From: Bradyrhizobium cenepequi
Lineage (GTDB): Bacteria; Pseudomonadota; Alphaproteobacteria; Rhizobiales; Xanthobacteraceae
Assembly (NCBI RefSeq): GCF_020329485.1
Contig: NZ_JAGKJI010000046.1
Span: forward strand, 1 to 50,962
DNA length: 50,962 nucleotides
Direction of reading: 5' to 3'
Shown here: positions 25,545-33,833 of the stretch, piece by piece
Position numbering within the stretch: position 1 is the first letter of the stretch
Layout of the letters: each line of letters opens with the position of its first letter
Notes under the pieces: model-generated
What the model was told of the DNA's origin: nothing
The model's input: only the letters and a program-made list of their open reading frames with translations
The model's database searches: none
Translations under genes and position numbers: made by a program

Positions 25545-26759
25545 ATGACCGATACCCTCATCAGCCAGAGCGATCGCGCAAGCACCGCGCTCGTGGAGAA
25601 AGTTCCGCTCGAGACCTATGTGCCGCCGGCCAAGCCGTCGCTGATCGGGCTGTCGCGCGCGGAGATCGCCGAGCGGCTCGGCGAGATCGGCGTCCCGGCC
25701 TCGCAACGCAAGATGCGCACCCAGCAGCTCTGGCACTGGATCTATTTCCGCGGCGCCAAGAGCTTTGCCGAGATGACCAACGTCTCGAAGGAGATGCGCA
25801 GCGAACTGGAGAAATATTTCACCGTCGACCGGCCCGAAGTGGTCGCCGAACAAATCTCCAACGACGGCACCCGCAAATGGCTGCTGCGGCTGCCGAGCGG
25901 CAACCATCTCGAGAAGCCGCATGAGATCGAGTGCGTCTATATCCCCGAGACTGACCGCGGCACGCTCTGCGTCTCCTCGCAGGTCGGCTGTACGCTGAAT
26001 TGCGCCTTCTGCCACACCGGCACGCAGCGACTGGTTCGCAATCTTACCGCCGGCGAGATCGTCGGCCAGGTGATGGTGGCCCGAGATCGCCTGAACGACT
26101 GGGCCGACCGCGAGAACGGCAGTCGCCTCGTCACCAACGTCGTGATGATGGGTATGGGCGAGCCGCTCTACAATTTCGATGCTGTGCGCGATGCGCTGCT
26201 CATTGTTGCAGACAATGAAGGCATCGGTATCTCCCGCCGCCGCATCACGCTGTCGACCTCGGGCGTGGTGCCGAACATCATCCGCACCGGCGAGGAGATC
26301 GGCGTCATGCTCGCGATCTCGCTGCATGCGGTGCGCGACGAACTGCGCAATGAGCTGGTGCCGCTCAACCGCAAATATCCGATTGAGCAATTGCTGCAGG
26401 CCTGCCGTGACTATCCCGGCGCTTCCAACGCGCGGCGCATCACCTTCGAATATGTGATGCTGAAGGGCGTCAACGATTCGCTCGACGACGCCAAGCTGCT
26501 TGTGAAGCTGCTCAAGGGCATTCCGGCGAAGATCAACCTGATCCCGTTCAATCCGTGGCCGGGCACGCGCTACGAATGCTCTGATTGGGAGCAGATCGAG
26601 AAATTCTCCGAATACATCTTCAATGCCGGTTATTCCTCGCCGGTGCGCACCCCGCGCGGCCGTGACATCCTCGCTGCCTGCGGCCAGTTGAAATCGGAGA
26701 CGGAAAAACTCTCCGCCCGCGAGCGCCAGGCGCTGCGCGCCATGGCGATGACAGATTGA
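25545..26759 (+). CDS. rlmN: Dual-specificity 23S rRNA/tRNA adenine C2-methyltransferase
   Basis: A 404-residue radical-SAM enzyme that methylates carbon 2 of A2503 in 23S rRNA and of A37 in some tRNAs, improving decoding accuracy. The radical-SAM cluster cysteines are Cys149, Cys153 and Cys156 (CTLNCAFC), and the conserved methyl-carrying Cys is near residue 379 (ILAACGQL). The RlmN-specific segments MGMGEPLYNFDAV and LAISLHAVRDELRNELVPLN are present. The N-terminal RNA-binding part (RTQQLWHWIYFRGAKSF) is also intact. Length is normal for Alphaproteobacteria. A palindrome lies between it and the next gene. Confidence 0.97.
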   Translation: MTDTLISQSDRASTALVEKVPLETYVPPAKPSLIGLSRAEIAERLGEIGVPASQRKMRTQQLWHWIYFRGAKSFAEMTNVSKEMRSELEKYFTVDRPEVVAEQISNDGTRKWLLRLPSGNHLEKPHEIECVYIPETDRGTLCVSSQVGCTLNCAFCHTGTQRLVRNLTAGEIVGQVMVARDRLNDWADRENGSRLVTNVVMMGMGEPLYNFDAVRDALLIVADNEGIGISRRRITLSTSGVVPNIIRTGEEIGVMLAISLHAVRDELRNELVPLNRKYPIEQLLQACRDYPGASNARRITFEYVMLKGVNDSLDDAKLLVKLLKGIPAKINLIPFNPWPGTRYECSDWEQIEKFSEYIFNAGYSSPVRTPRGRDILAACGQLKSETEKLSARERQALRAMAMTD

Positions 26760-26789
26760 GATGATCGATATATCGATACACCGAATCTC

Positions 26790-26818
26790 GTCATGCCCGG
26801 GTCAAGCCCGGGCATGAC
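26790..26818. repeat. Perfect palindrome, family F (GTCATGCCCGGG arms)
   Basis: GTCATGCCCGGG, loop TCAAG, then CCCGGGCATGAC: a perfect 12-pair stem 31 bases after the rlmN stop. It is a short intergenic repeat type, with the same five-base loop (read on the other strand, CTTGA) as the nested palindrome at 19836-19856. It may stop or protect the rlmN message. Confidence 0.75.
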
Positions 26819-26866
26819 GGCGGAGATTCGTGCCGCGGGCGCGCGGTCTGACGGTGGAATGAAGCC

Positions 26867-27358
26867 ATGGCACTGATCGGCCGCGTCTTCCTGATCCTGT
26901 TCGCCTTCCTTGCCTCCTGCCTGGTGGCGGGAATCATCATCGTCGTGGCGGTGCTCTATCCCGAGCTCAGTGATATCGGCACCGGTCAGATCGATCAGAA
27001 CGCCATCAACATCGTGCTTGGCTTCGGCTTCATCTTCATTTCCGGGTTCGCGCTGTTGCCGGCATTGATCGTGGTGCTGATCACGGAGGCCTTCAATGTC
27101 CGGGGCGCGCTCACCTATGCGATCGGCGGGGCGATCGTCGGGGCCGCCTGCTATCTCGGCCTGGTGCCGTTCGACCCTGATACGTTCCAGTTTCAGGGCA
27201 TCGTGCATCGGCATCTCGAGATCATGACCGGCGCGGGCATCGTCGCGGGTCTCGTCTATTGGCTGATCGCGGGCCGCACCGCCGGCGCCTGGCGCGAGCC
27301 GTCGCGCAAATTGCCGCCGCCCCCGCCATTGCCGTCACAGTCCCGGCCGCAGCCGTGA
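26867..27358 (+). CDS. Hypothetical four-helix membrane protein
   Basis: A 163-residue protein with four predicted membrane helices, at about 5-30, 45-73, 82-100 and 122-140, and a short proline-rich tail (KLPPPPPLPSQ). I do not recognise a named family. ATG 26867 starts directly with the first helix. The next gene, a PAP2-type phosphatase, starts 40 bases after its stop on the same strand, so the two may be co-transcribed and act together at the inner membrane. Confidence 0.7.
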   Translation: MALIGRVFLILFAFLASCLVAGIIIVVAVLYPELSDIGTGQIDQNAINIVLGFGFIFISGFALLPALIVVLITEAFNVRGALTYAIGGAIVGAACYLGLVPFDPDTFQFQGIVHRHLEIMTGAGIVAGLVYWLIAGRTAGAWREPSRKLPPPPPLPSQSRPQP

Positions 27359-27398
27359 GAACTTCCAATGCTCCCCTGCCTCGGCTAAACCGCGCGCC

Positions 27399-28154
27399 AT
27401 GAACCGGACCGGACTTTTCATCGCGCTGGGGCTTGCGGTCGTGATCGGGCTGTTGTTCGGGCTCTTTCCCGAGCTCGACCTGAAGCTCGCCGCGCTGTTC
27501 TACGACGCCGCGCAAAAAACCTTTCCGCTGAAGCTGAACGCGATCGCATCGTTCGCGCGCGATGCGGCGATGTGGATCGCGTGGGGCTTCGCGCTGCCCG
27601 CGATCGCAGCGTTCGTCGTCAAACTGATCCGGCCCGACCGGCCGATGCTGATCTCCGGCCGCGCCGCGACGTTCCTGCTGGTGACGATGCTGCTCGCCGC
27701 CGGCATCCTCACCAATCTGACCTTCAAGACCTATTGGGGCCGGCCGCGGCCGGTGGTTGTGGCCGAGTTCGCCGGCGACAAGGGCTTCGTACCGTGGTGG
27801 GATCCACGGGGCACCTGCGTGCGCAACTGCTCGTTCTTCTCCGGCGAAGGTGCGACCGCATTCTGGACCTATGCGCCGGCAGCACTGGCGCCACCGCAAT
27901 GGCGCGCTTTGGCGTTCGGGGCGGCGACCGTGTTCGGCATCGCCACCAGCGGCTTACGGATGGCCTTTGGCGGGCACTTCTTCACGGACGTGGCGATTGC
28001 GGGCATCGTGACCTACCTCGTGATCTGGCTCGCCTATGCCCTGATCTATCGCTGGCCGTCGACACGGCTGACGGATGCCCAGGTGGATGCCGCGCTGACC
28101 CGCTTCGCTCGGCGGTGGCGCCGGCGCGAGACGGACCCCAGGCCGTCGGTATGA
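27399..28154 (+). CDS. PAP2 superfamily membrane phosphatase
   Basis: A 251-residue integral membrane phosphatase with about six helices. The three-part PAP2 active site is visible: KTYWGRPRPVVV (K-x6-RP, ~residues 108-119), CSFFSGEGATAF (~147-158), and SGLRMAFGGHFFTDV (R-x5-H-x3-D, ~185-199). In the middle motif the usual PSGH reads FSGE, so Glu stands where the acid-base His is common. Members remove phosphate from lipids such as phosphatidate, undecaprenyl pyrophosphate, phosphatidylglycerol phosphate or lipid A; the SGE form suggests the lipid-A/LPS-type branch, which is inference. It may be co-transcribed with the small membrane protein before it. Confidence 0.87.
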   Translation: MNRTGLFIALGLAVVIGLLFGLFPELDLKLAALFYDAAQKTFPLKLNAIASFARDAAMWIAWGFALPAIAAFVVKLIRPDRPMLISGRAATFLLVTMLLAAGILTNLTFKTYWGRPRPVVVAEFAGDKGFVPWWDPRGTCVRNCSFFSGEGATAFWTYAPAALAPPQWRALAFGAATVFGIATSGLRMAFGGHFFTDVAIAGIVTYLVIWLAYALIYRWPSTRLTDAQVDAALTRFARRWRRRETDPRPSV

Positions 28155-28259
28155 GCGACTTCATAAAGGTCGGTCGCCATTAATCGCGTGCCCATCGGGG
28201 CGAAATTTGATATTCGCGCAACTTGACAGCAAACGACGTTACGATCGATTGGACGCGCC

Positions 28260-29597
28260 ATGAGTACGATCTTGAAAAGCCTGCCCCGGGGAGAAAAAGT
28301 CGGTATCGCTTTCTCGGGCGGTCTCGACACCAGCGCAGCGCTGCTGTGGATGAAGCAGAAAGGCGCCCGCGTCTTTGCCTACACCGCCAATCTCGGCCAA
28401 CCTGACGAGGCGGACTATGACGCGATTCCACGGAAAGCCATGGAGTTCGGCGCCGACAAAGCCCGGCTCGTGGATTGCCGCACGCAATTGGTCCACGAAG
28501 GGATCGCCGCCATTCAGTCGGGTGCTTTCCACATCTCCACCGGCGGCCTCACCTACTTCAACACCACGCCGCTCGGTCGCGCCGTGACCGGCACCATGCT
28601 GGTCTCGGCCATGAAGGAGGACGGCGTCAATATCTGGGGGGATGGCTCCACCTTCAAAGGCAACGATATCGAGCGGTTCTATCGCTACGGCCTGCTGACC
28701 AATCCGAACCTGAAGATCTACAAGCCCTGGCTCGACCAGCAGTTCATCGACGAGCTGGGCGGCCGCGCGGAAATGTCGGCGTTCATGACCGCACAGGGGT
28801 TCGCCTACAAGATGAGCGCCGAAAAGGCGTATTCGACCGACAGCAATCTGCTCGGCGCAACCCACGAGGCCAAGGATCTCGAGAGCCTGCAAAGCGGCAT
28901 CAAGATCGTCAATCCGATCATGGGCGTGCCGTTCTGGCGCGACGACTGCATCGTCAAGTCCGAACAGGTCACCGTGCGTTTCGAGGAAGGCCATCCCGTC
29001 GCGCTGAACGGTCAGACCTTCCCCGATCCCGTCGCGCTGTTCCTCGAGGCCAACGCCATCGGCGGCCGACATGGTCTTGGCATGAGCGACCAGATCGAGA
29101 ATCGAATCATCGAGGCAAAGAGCCGCGGCATCTACGAGGCTCCCGGCATGGCGCTGCTGCACATCGCCTTTGAGCGCCTGGTCACCGGCATCCACAACGA
29201 AGACACCATCGAGCAATATCGGATCAACGGCCTGCGCCTTGGCCGGCTGCTCTACCAGGGGCGGTGGTTCGATTCGCAGGCCCTGATGCTGCGCGAAACC
29301 GCCCAGCGTTGGGTCGCCCGCGCCATCACCGGTGAGGTGATGCTCGAGCTGCGCCGCGGCAACGACTACTCGATCTTGAACACCGACAGTCCCAACCTGA
29401 CCTATCAGCCGGAGCGGCTGAGCATGGAGAAGGTCGACGATGCCGCGTTCACGCCAGCGGACCGTATCGGCCAGCTGACGATGCGCAACCTCGACATCAC
29501 CGATACCCGCACCAAGCTGGATATCTACGCCGAGACAGGCTTGCTGTCGCTCGGGGAAGGCTCCGACATCCTCAGACTCGATAGCGACAAGAGCTGA
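28260..29597 (+). CDS. argG: Argininosuccinate synthase
   Basis: Catalyses ATP-dependent joining of citrulline and aspartate to argininosuccinate, the penultimate step of arginine synthesis, in the cytosol. It is 445 residues, the long E. coli-like subtype rather than the ~400-residue form. The ATP pyrophosphatase P-loop is FSGGLDTSAALLWM at ~residues 19-32. Substrate-binding segments TTPLGRAVTGTML, DGSTFKGNDIERF and YSTDSNLLGATHEA are conserved. It stands alone, with a 105-base upstream region that contains a TTGACA (28223-28228) but no well-spaced partner box. No arginine repressor site was recognised. Confidence 0.97.
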   Translation: MSTILKSLPRGEKVGIAFSGGLDTSAALLWMKQKGARVFAYTANLGQPDEADYDAIPRKAMEFGADKARLVDCRTQLVHEGIAAIQSGAFHISTGGLTYFNTTPLGRAVTGTMLVSAMKEDGVNIWGDGSTFKGNDIERFYRYGLLTNPNLKIYKPWLDQQFIDELGGRAEMSAFMTAQGFAYKMSAEKAYSTDSNLLGATHEAKDLESLQSGIKIVNPIMGVPFWRDDCIVKSEQVTVRFEEGHPVALNGQTFPDPVALFLEANAIGGRHGLGMSDQIENRIIEAKSRGIYEAPGMALLHIAFERLVTGIHNEDTIEQYRINGLRLGRLLYQGRWFDSQALMLRETAQRWVARAITGEVMLELRRGNDYSILNTDSPNLTYQPERLSMEKVDDAAFTPADRIGQLTMRNLDITDTRTKLDIYAETGLLSLGEGSDILRLDSDKS

Positions 29598-29647
29598 AGC
29601 ACGCGGGCAGCGCCCTTAACCTCTCGGTTCAGGCGCTCAGGCTCGAC

Positions 29648-29681
29648 CTGTAACGGAGGCGTCATTCTGCGCGGCTAGACT
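29648..29681 (+). promoter_or_regulatory. PHO-box-like sequence and -10 box before alkaline phosphatase
   Basis: CTGTAACGGAGGCGTCAT at 29648-29665 matches two CTGTCAT heptamers spaced by four bases at 5 of 7 positions each. Ten bases later comes TAGACT (29676-29681), a plausible -10. In PhoB-dependent promoters the second heptamer replaces the -35 box with this same distance to the -10. The downstream gene is an alkaline phosphatase starting at 29754. Seen by eye only, with no score computed. Confidence 0.45.
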
Positions 29682-29753
29682 TGCCAGCCGCGCGCCCGCG
29701 GTCTTCGCTATTGCAGCCGTCCGGCGCGGTTCGAACAATTGTGGGCACAGATC

Positions 29754-31511
29754 ATGATCAGGCCATTCGCCGGTGCCGCTCTTCTCGTCCTGTTGTCCGG
29801 GGCGCCAACTCTCGCGCAAGTGATCTATCCGATTGACCGCGCGGACATCCTCGTCGGCGCCCATTTTGACTTCAAGGTCGAGTTTCCCGATCGCGTTGAT
29901 CCGGCGAACGTGAAAGTCACGGTGAACGGTGCGGATTATTCCGCGGCGTTCGGTCAGTCCGGAACCTTCGTGGATCGCGAGGACGGCAAGGAGCAGTCGG
30001 CACTGATCGTTCGCGACGTCGCATTGACCAGGCCTGGAAGCGTGAAGGTGGAAGTCAGCGACGGCGCGCGCAGCCGCAGCGTCATGTGGTCGGTTCACGA
30101 TACGGGACCGCGCAAGGCCAGGAACGTGATCCTGTTCATCGGCGACGGACTGTCGCCCGCCCATCGGGTTGCGGCGCGCATCCTCTCCAAGGGAATTGCG
30201 GAAGGCAAAAGCCTCGGCAAGCTTTCCATCGACGACATGCCGCATATGGCGCTGGTTGCGACCGCGGGCTCCGATTCGATCATCACCGATTCGGCGAATG
30301 CGGCCAGCGCCTACACGACGGGCCACAAGGCCGCCGTCAACGCGATGGGCGTCTACGCCGATCGCACGACAAGCCCGTTCGATGACCCGAAGGTCGAAAC
30401 CATCACCAGCCTTGCGAAGCGGCGGCTTGGCTTGGGCATCGGGATCGTCACCAACACTGAAGTCGAGGATGCCACACCGGCGGCGATGGTCGCGCATACC
30501 CGCCGCCGCGCGGCCTATGATGAGATCGTCGCGCTGCTCTTCGCCGCCAAGCCTGACATCCTGATGGGCGGTGGCAGCGCGAATTTTCTGCCGCAAGCAG
30601 CAGGCGGGAAGCGCAAGGACGACGTCGATTACATCGCCCGCTTTCGCGATGCCGGCTATCAGGTGGTCACGACAAGGTCCGAGCTTGACGCGGCGGCTGC
30701 GAAATCTGACACGGGCAAACTGCTGGGACTGTTTGCGTCGGGCAATATGGATGGCGTGTTGGATCGCAAGTTCCTCAAGGGTGGCAGCGTCGGCAAGTTT
30801 CCGGAACAGCCCGACCTGACCGAGCAGGTCCAGGCTGCGCTGAAAGTGCTCTCGAAGAACGAGGCCGGCTTCTTCCTGATGGTGGAATCGGGGATGATCG
30901 ACAAATACGCTCACCTCTTGGACATGGAGCGTGCGGTCTACGACACGATCATGCTCGACAACGCCGTCCGCCTGACGCGCGACTGGGCCCAGGCCCGCGG
31001 CGACGACACTTTGATCCTGGTGCTGGCGGACCACAATCATCCCAACAGCCTTGTCGGCACCATCAATGACGACGTGACCAAGACGCCCAACGTCCCGTTC
31101 CGCGAGCGCGTCGGCGTTTACGACAAGGCCGGATTCCCCAACTATCCGGCGGCCGATGCCGAAGGCTATCCTTCGCGGGTGGATGTCAGCCGGCGGCTCG
31201 CGATTTTCTCGGCCAGCCTGCCGGACCATTACGAAACCTTCCGCCCGAAGCTCGATAACCCGAACAATCCGACGATGAAGGACGATGAGCCGGGGACCTT
31301 CAAAGCCAACGACAAATACAAGGACGTTCCAGGCGCGGTGTTGCGCCCCGGGAATCTGCCGGCGATGATCGGCGCCAGCGTGCATTCGGGAGAGGACGTC
31401 ATCCTGACCGCAATCGGTCCGGGCAGCGAACGGGTTCACGGGTCGATGGACAACACGGAAGTCTTCCGTGTCATCGCCGATGCGCTGGGACTTGCGGCAG
31501 CGGGACAGTAG
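29754..31511 (+). CDS. Alkaline phosphatase (PhoA superfamily), exported
   Basis: A 585-residue exported phosphomonoesterase. Residues 1-21 form a signal peptide. Residues ~24-115 are an extra beta-rich, Ig-like region not found in E. coli PhoA. The catalytic domain starts at NVILFIGDGLSP (metal-binding Asp131), the nucleophile is Ser180 in ITDSANAASAY, and zinc/metal ligands appear in VESGMIDKYAH and LADHNHPN. Zinc and magnesium are expected cofactors. ATG 29754 was chosen because it opens the signal peptide. A PHO-box-like site lies about 90 bases upstream, suggesting induction at low phosphate. PhoD in the same window gives a second, unrelated alkaline phosphatase. Confidence 0.9.
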   Translation: MIRPFAGAALLVLLSGAPTLAQVIYPIDRADILVGAHFDFKVEFPDRVDPANVKVTVNGADYSAAFGQSGTFVDREDGKEQSALIVRDVALTRPGSVKVEVSDGARSRSVMWSVHDTGPRKARNVILFIGDGLSPAHRVAARILSKGIAEGKSLGKLSIDDMPHMALVATAGSDSIITDSANAASAYTTGHKAAVNAMGVYADRTTSPFDDPKVETITSLAKRRLGLGIGIVTNTEVEDATPAAMVAHTRRRAAYDEIVALLFAAKPDILMGGGSANFLPQAAGGKRKDDVDYIARFRDAGYQVVTTRSELDAAAAKSDTGKLLGLFASGNMDGVLDRKFLKGGSVGKFPEQPDLTEQVQAALKVLSKNEAGFFLMVESGMIDKYAHLLDMERAVYDTIMLDNAVRLTRDWAQARGDDTLILVLADHNHPNSLVGTINDDVTKTPNVPFRERVGVYDKAGFPNYPAADAEGYPSRVDVSRRLAIFSASLPDHYETFRPKLDNPNNPTMKDDEPGTFKANDKYKDVPGAVLRPGNLPAMIGASVHSGEDVILTAIGPGSERVHGSMDNTEVFRVIADALGLAAAGQ

Positions 31512-31525
31512 CTTCGCTTTGGTCG

Positions 31526-31614
31526 CGTAGGGTGGGCAAAGGCGCGACAGCGCCGTGCCCACCATCCGTACTCCGCAAGAAGTGGTGGGCACGCTGCGCT
31601 TTGCCCACCCTACG
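31526..31614. repeat. Intergenic palindromic repeat, family D (CGTAGGGTGGGCAAA arms)
   Basis: Outer arms CGTAGGGTGGGCAAA and TTTGCCCACCCTACG are a perfect 15-base inverted match, with inner arms GCGCCGTGCCCACCA and TGGTGGGCACGCTGCGC. It lies between the convergent alkaline phosphatase and TetR genes. I recall this GTAGGGTGGGCAAAGGCGC element as widespread in Bradyrhizobium and other bacteria. It ends five bases before the tetR stop, so it can terminate both. Confidence 0.8.
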
Positions 31615-31618
31615 ATTC

Positions 31619-32212
31619 TCAATCTTTTTTCACGCGCAACGCGTCCAACAGCGAGCGGAAGGCGCGCGCGTATTCCGCGCCGGTCTTGGCGATGTCATCG
31701 CCGCTAGAGCTGGCAACCGCGGCTTCCGTCACCGCACCGAGCAATAGCCGCGCCAAGGGTTCGACCGGCTGCCGCGCGATCAGGCCGGCGTCCATCGCCG
31801 CCGCCAGGCTGCGCGGAAACTTGCCGCCGAAATGTTTGGCGTCGATCTCGCGCCAATGCTCCCAGCCGAGCACGGCCGGGCCGTCGCGCAGGATGATCTG
31901 TCCGGTCGCGCCTTTCGAGCAGGCTGCGAAATAGCCTTGTGTGCCGGCCGCCATTGCGGCGAGCGGATCATTCTCGGCGCGCGAGATCCGGTCGAGGTCG
32001 GCCACGAGCTCGATCGACACCTGCTCGAACACCGCCTCGAACAGCGTCTCCTTGGTCGGGAAGTGATGATAGATCGCGCCCTTCGCGACCCGGGCAGCGC
32101 CGGCGATGTCGTCCATTGTCGTCGCCGCAAAACCGCGCTCGCCGAAAATCCGTTTTGCGGCCTTGACGATCGCCGCCTTGGTCTTCTCGCGCCGTTCCAC
32201 CTGTGTTGCCAT
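31619..32212 (-). CDS. TetR/AcrR family transcriptional regulator
   Basis: A 197-residue repressor. The helix-turn-helix spans residues ~10-55 (KAAKRIFGERGFAATTMDDI, then AARVAKGAIYHHFPTKETLF), the classic TetR pattern. The remaining helices form the ligand-binding dimer domain; the effector is unknown. It is divergent from a SnoaL-like gene, and the 100 bases between them hold a strong inverted repeat overlapping a good promoter, so the protein very likely represses that gene and itself. Confidence 0.92.
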   Translation of the reverse strand: MATQVERREKTKAAIVKAAKRIFGERGFAATTMDDIAGAARVAKGAIYHHFPTKETLFEAVFEQVSIELVADLDRISRAENDPLAAMAAGTQGYFAACSKGATGQIILRDGPAVLGWEHWREIDAKHFGGKFPRSLAAAMDAGLIARQPVEPLARLLLGAVTEAAVASSSGDDIAKTGAEYARAFRSLLDALRVKKD

Positions 32213-32247
32213 GGTGAGTGTCTAGCGCAGTTCCACGGTCGCGCCAA

Positions 32248-32276
32248 TTGACTTGCCGACCCATAGTCGGTAAATA
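32248..32276 (+). promoter_or_regulatory. Sigma-70-type promoter of the SnoaL-like gene
   Basis: TTGACT (32248-32253), 17-base spacer, TAAATA (32271-32276): a good housekeeping promoter shape. The spacer contains CCGAC-CCATA-GTCGG (32256-32270), a small inverted repeat. Transcription would begin near 32284, inside the operator described separately, with the ribosome site AAGGGAG at 32297-32303 and ATG at 32313. Confidence 0.6.
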
Positions 32277-32296
32277 CCGACTGTCAGTCCGTATTT
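32272..32296. promoter_or_regulatory. Probable TetR operator (25-base near-palindrome)
   Basis: The arms AAATAC-C-GACT and AGTC-C-GTATTT are symmetrical around centre GTC at 32283-32285. Only the middle bases break the symmetry. It overlaps the -10 box and start point of the divergent gene, where a bound TetR dimer would block RNA polymerase. A second small inverted repeat, CCGAC/GTCGG, lies just to the left and shares the CCGAC core, so two dimers might bind. Confidence 0.6.
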
Positions 32297-32312
32297 AAGG
32301 GAGAAGCGAAAA

Positions 32313-32678
32313 ATGCCCTCGCTCGCCACGCTGCAAGCCTTTGCGGCCACCGTCGAATCCAACGACCATGTCGGTGCCATCCTGCGATTCTATGCGCCGG
32401 ATGCGCGGACGCAGGAGAACGACGGTCCGCCGCGCGTCGGCCGCGACGCGCTGGCCGATCGGGAGCGTGCGGTGCTTGCTTCCGTCGCCGCCGTCAAGAC
32501 CACGAGGCTCGGGCCGTTATTGCTCGGCGGCGACCATTCGGCGATCTGCTGGCGCTTCGAATTCACCGGCAAGGACGGCGGCGTCCGCACCATGGAGGAA
32601 GTCGCCTGGCAAACCTGGCGCGGCGAGCAGCTGATCGAGGAGCGCTTCTTTTTCGATCCGCAGCAGATGAAAAAATAA
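32313..32678 (+). CDS. SnoaL-like / NTF2-fold protein
   Basis: A 121-residue protein with the cone-shaped NTF2/SnoaL fold pattern: N-terminal helices (LQAFAATVESNDHVGAILRF), Tyr-Ala-Pro-Asp-Ala motif, and a C-terminal beta sheet (AICWRFEFTGKDGGVRTMEE, VAWQTWRGEQLIEERFFF). Family members act as isomerases, cyclases, hydrolases or simple binders of small hydrophobic compounds, so no reaction can be named. It is the likely target of the divergent TetR repressor, which suggests it handles, or responds to, a small foreign molecule. Confidence 0.8.
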   Translation: MPSLATLQAFAATVESNDHVGAILRFYAPDARTQENDGPPRVGRDALADRERAVLASVAAVKTTRLGPLLLGGDHSAICWRFEFTGKDGGVRTMEEVAWQTWRGEQLIEERFFFDPQQMKK

Positions 32679-32823
32679 AGCGGCGCAAGCTTGGACGCTG
32701 CGCTCACGCTTCCGTGCACGCGACGCGTCCTGGCAGTCGCGACAATATGAGGCGCCAATACCGTCCGACCAAAGCTAACCTTGGCAGACCTACTGATGAC
32801 AGCCTTTTCATCACGGAGGCACA

Positions 32824-33759
32824 ATGGCCAAGTATCGTCACGACCTGCCGCAGCGGCACGGCGGCATCTTCCTGACCGACGGCGGCATGGAAACGACGCT
32901 GATCTTCCACCACGGCGTCGAACTGCCGCACTTCGCAGCTTTCGTTCTGCTCGACAGCGAAGAAGGCCATCAGCATCTCAAGCGCTATTACGAATCCTAT
33001 CTCGCGATCGCGCGCGAGAAGGGCACCGGCTTCGTGCTCGACAGCCCGACCTGGCGCGCCAATCCGGATTGGGGCGCCAAGCTCGGTTACGGCGCGAACG
33101 CGCTGAAATCGATCAACGTCCGTTCGATCGAGTTTCTGAACGAGCTGAGGAACACCTGGGAGCAGTCGAACATGCCCTGCATCATTTCTGGCGCGATCGG
33201 TCCGCGCGGCGACGGCTACAAGGCCGGCAACATGGATGCATCAGAAGCGCAAGCCTATCACGCGCCACAGATTGCCGCATTCGCCGAAGCCGGCGCCGAC
33301 ATGGTCACGGCGTTCACGCTGACCGGGATCGATGAAGCGATCGGCATCGTCCGCGCCGCCAAGGCGCAGCGTATTCCTGTGGCGATCTCCTTCACCGTCG
33401 AAACCGATGGTCGTCTGGTGAAAGGCGAAACCTTGCGCGAGGCGATCGAGACCGTCGATTGCGCGACGCAGAATGAGCCGGAATATTTTCTGATCAACTG
33501 CGCCCATCCGACCCATTTCGAGGGCGCTTTGAACGCAGACGAAACGTGGGTCGGGCGCATTCATGGCGTCAGGGCCAATGCATCTGCCAAGAGTCATCAG
33601 GAACTCGACGAATCCGAGACGCTCGACAGCGGCGACCCCACCGATCTCGGTCGCCGCTACGTCGATCTCCGGCGGTCGTTTCCCGGCATACGGATTCTCG
33701 GAGGCTGCTGCGGCACCGACCATCGTCATGTCGCCGCGATCTGCGAGGCCTGCATATAG
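32824..33759 (+). CDS. Homocysteine S-methyltransferase family protein
   Basis: A 311-residue (beta/alpha)8 barrel methyltransferase. The opening LTDGGMETTLIFHHGVELPHFAAF is given by its core DGGMETTL, the family start. Zinc-binding cysteines are in NCAHPTHF and GGCCGTDHRHV near the C-terminus. Such enzymes move a methyl group from S-methylmethionine, SAM or a betaine-type donor to homocysteine (or selenocysteine), giving methionine. The large cobalamin domains of MetH are absent. GGAGG lies just before ATG 32824. No SAM riboswitch was recognised upstream. It ends at a shared terminator facing the ompA-type gene. Confidence 0.9.
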   Translation: MAKYRHDLPQRHGGIFLTDGGMETTLIFHHGVELPHFAAFVLLDSEEGHQHLKRYYESYLAIAREKGTGFVLDSPTWRANPDWGAKLGYGANALKSINVRSIEFLNELRNTWEQSNMPCIISGAIGPRGDGYKAGNMDASEAQAYHAPQIAAFAEAGADMVTAFTLTGIDEAIGIVRAAKAQRIPVAISFTVETDGRLVKGETLREAIETVDCATQNEPEYFLINCAHPTHFEGALNADETWVGRIHGVRANASAKSHQELDESETLDSGDPTDLGRRYVDLRRSFPGIRILGGCCGTDHRHVAAICEACI

Positions 33760-33788
33760 CTGAGGGTAGGAGACGCCCGATGAAACAA

Positions 33789-33816
33789 AAATGGCCGGGA
33801 TCGCTCCCGGCCATTT
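33789..33816. terminator. Bidirectional intrinsic terminator
   Basis: AAATGGCCGGGA, loop TCGC, then TCCCGGCCATTT: a perfect 12-pair stem. On the minus strand it is followed by TTGTTTC after the stem T-run; on the plus strand by GTTT. It lies between the convergent homocysteine methyltransferase and OmpA genes and should end both. Confidence 0.85.
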
Positions 33817-33833
33817 GTTTGAAGCCGCTCGCC

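Noticed and set aside
28223..28251. TTGACA as the argG -35 box
   Set aside because: No acceptable -10 lies 16-18 bases downstream, and the start point would fall almost at the ATG.
29637..31622. A 661-codon open frame on the minus strand opposite the alkaline phosphatase
   Set aside because: Antisense of a gene with an intact active site; it also runs through the palindromic repeat, so it is not a gene.
32679..32823. Possible SAM-responsive leader before the homocysteine methyltransferase
   Set aside because: I looked for SAM-II and SAH riboswitch patterns and could not build the required stems; the sequence only offers short chance pairings.
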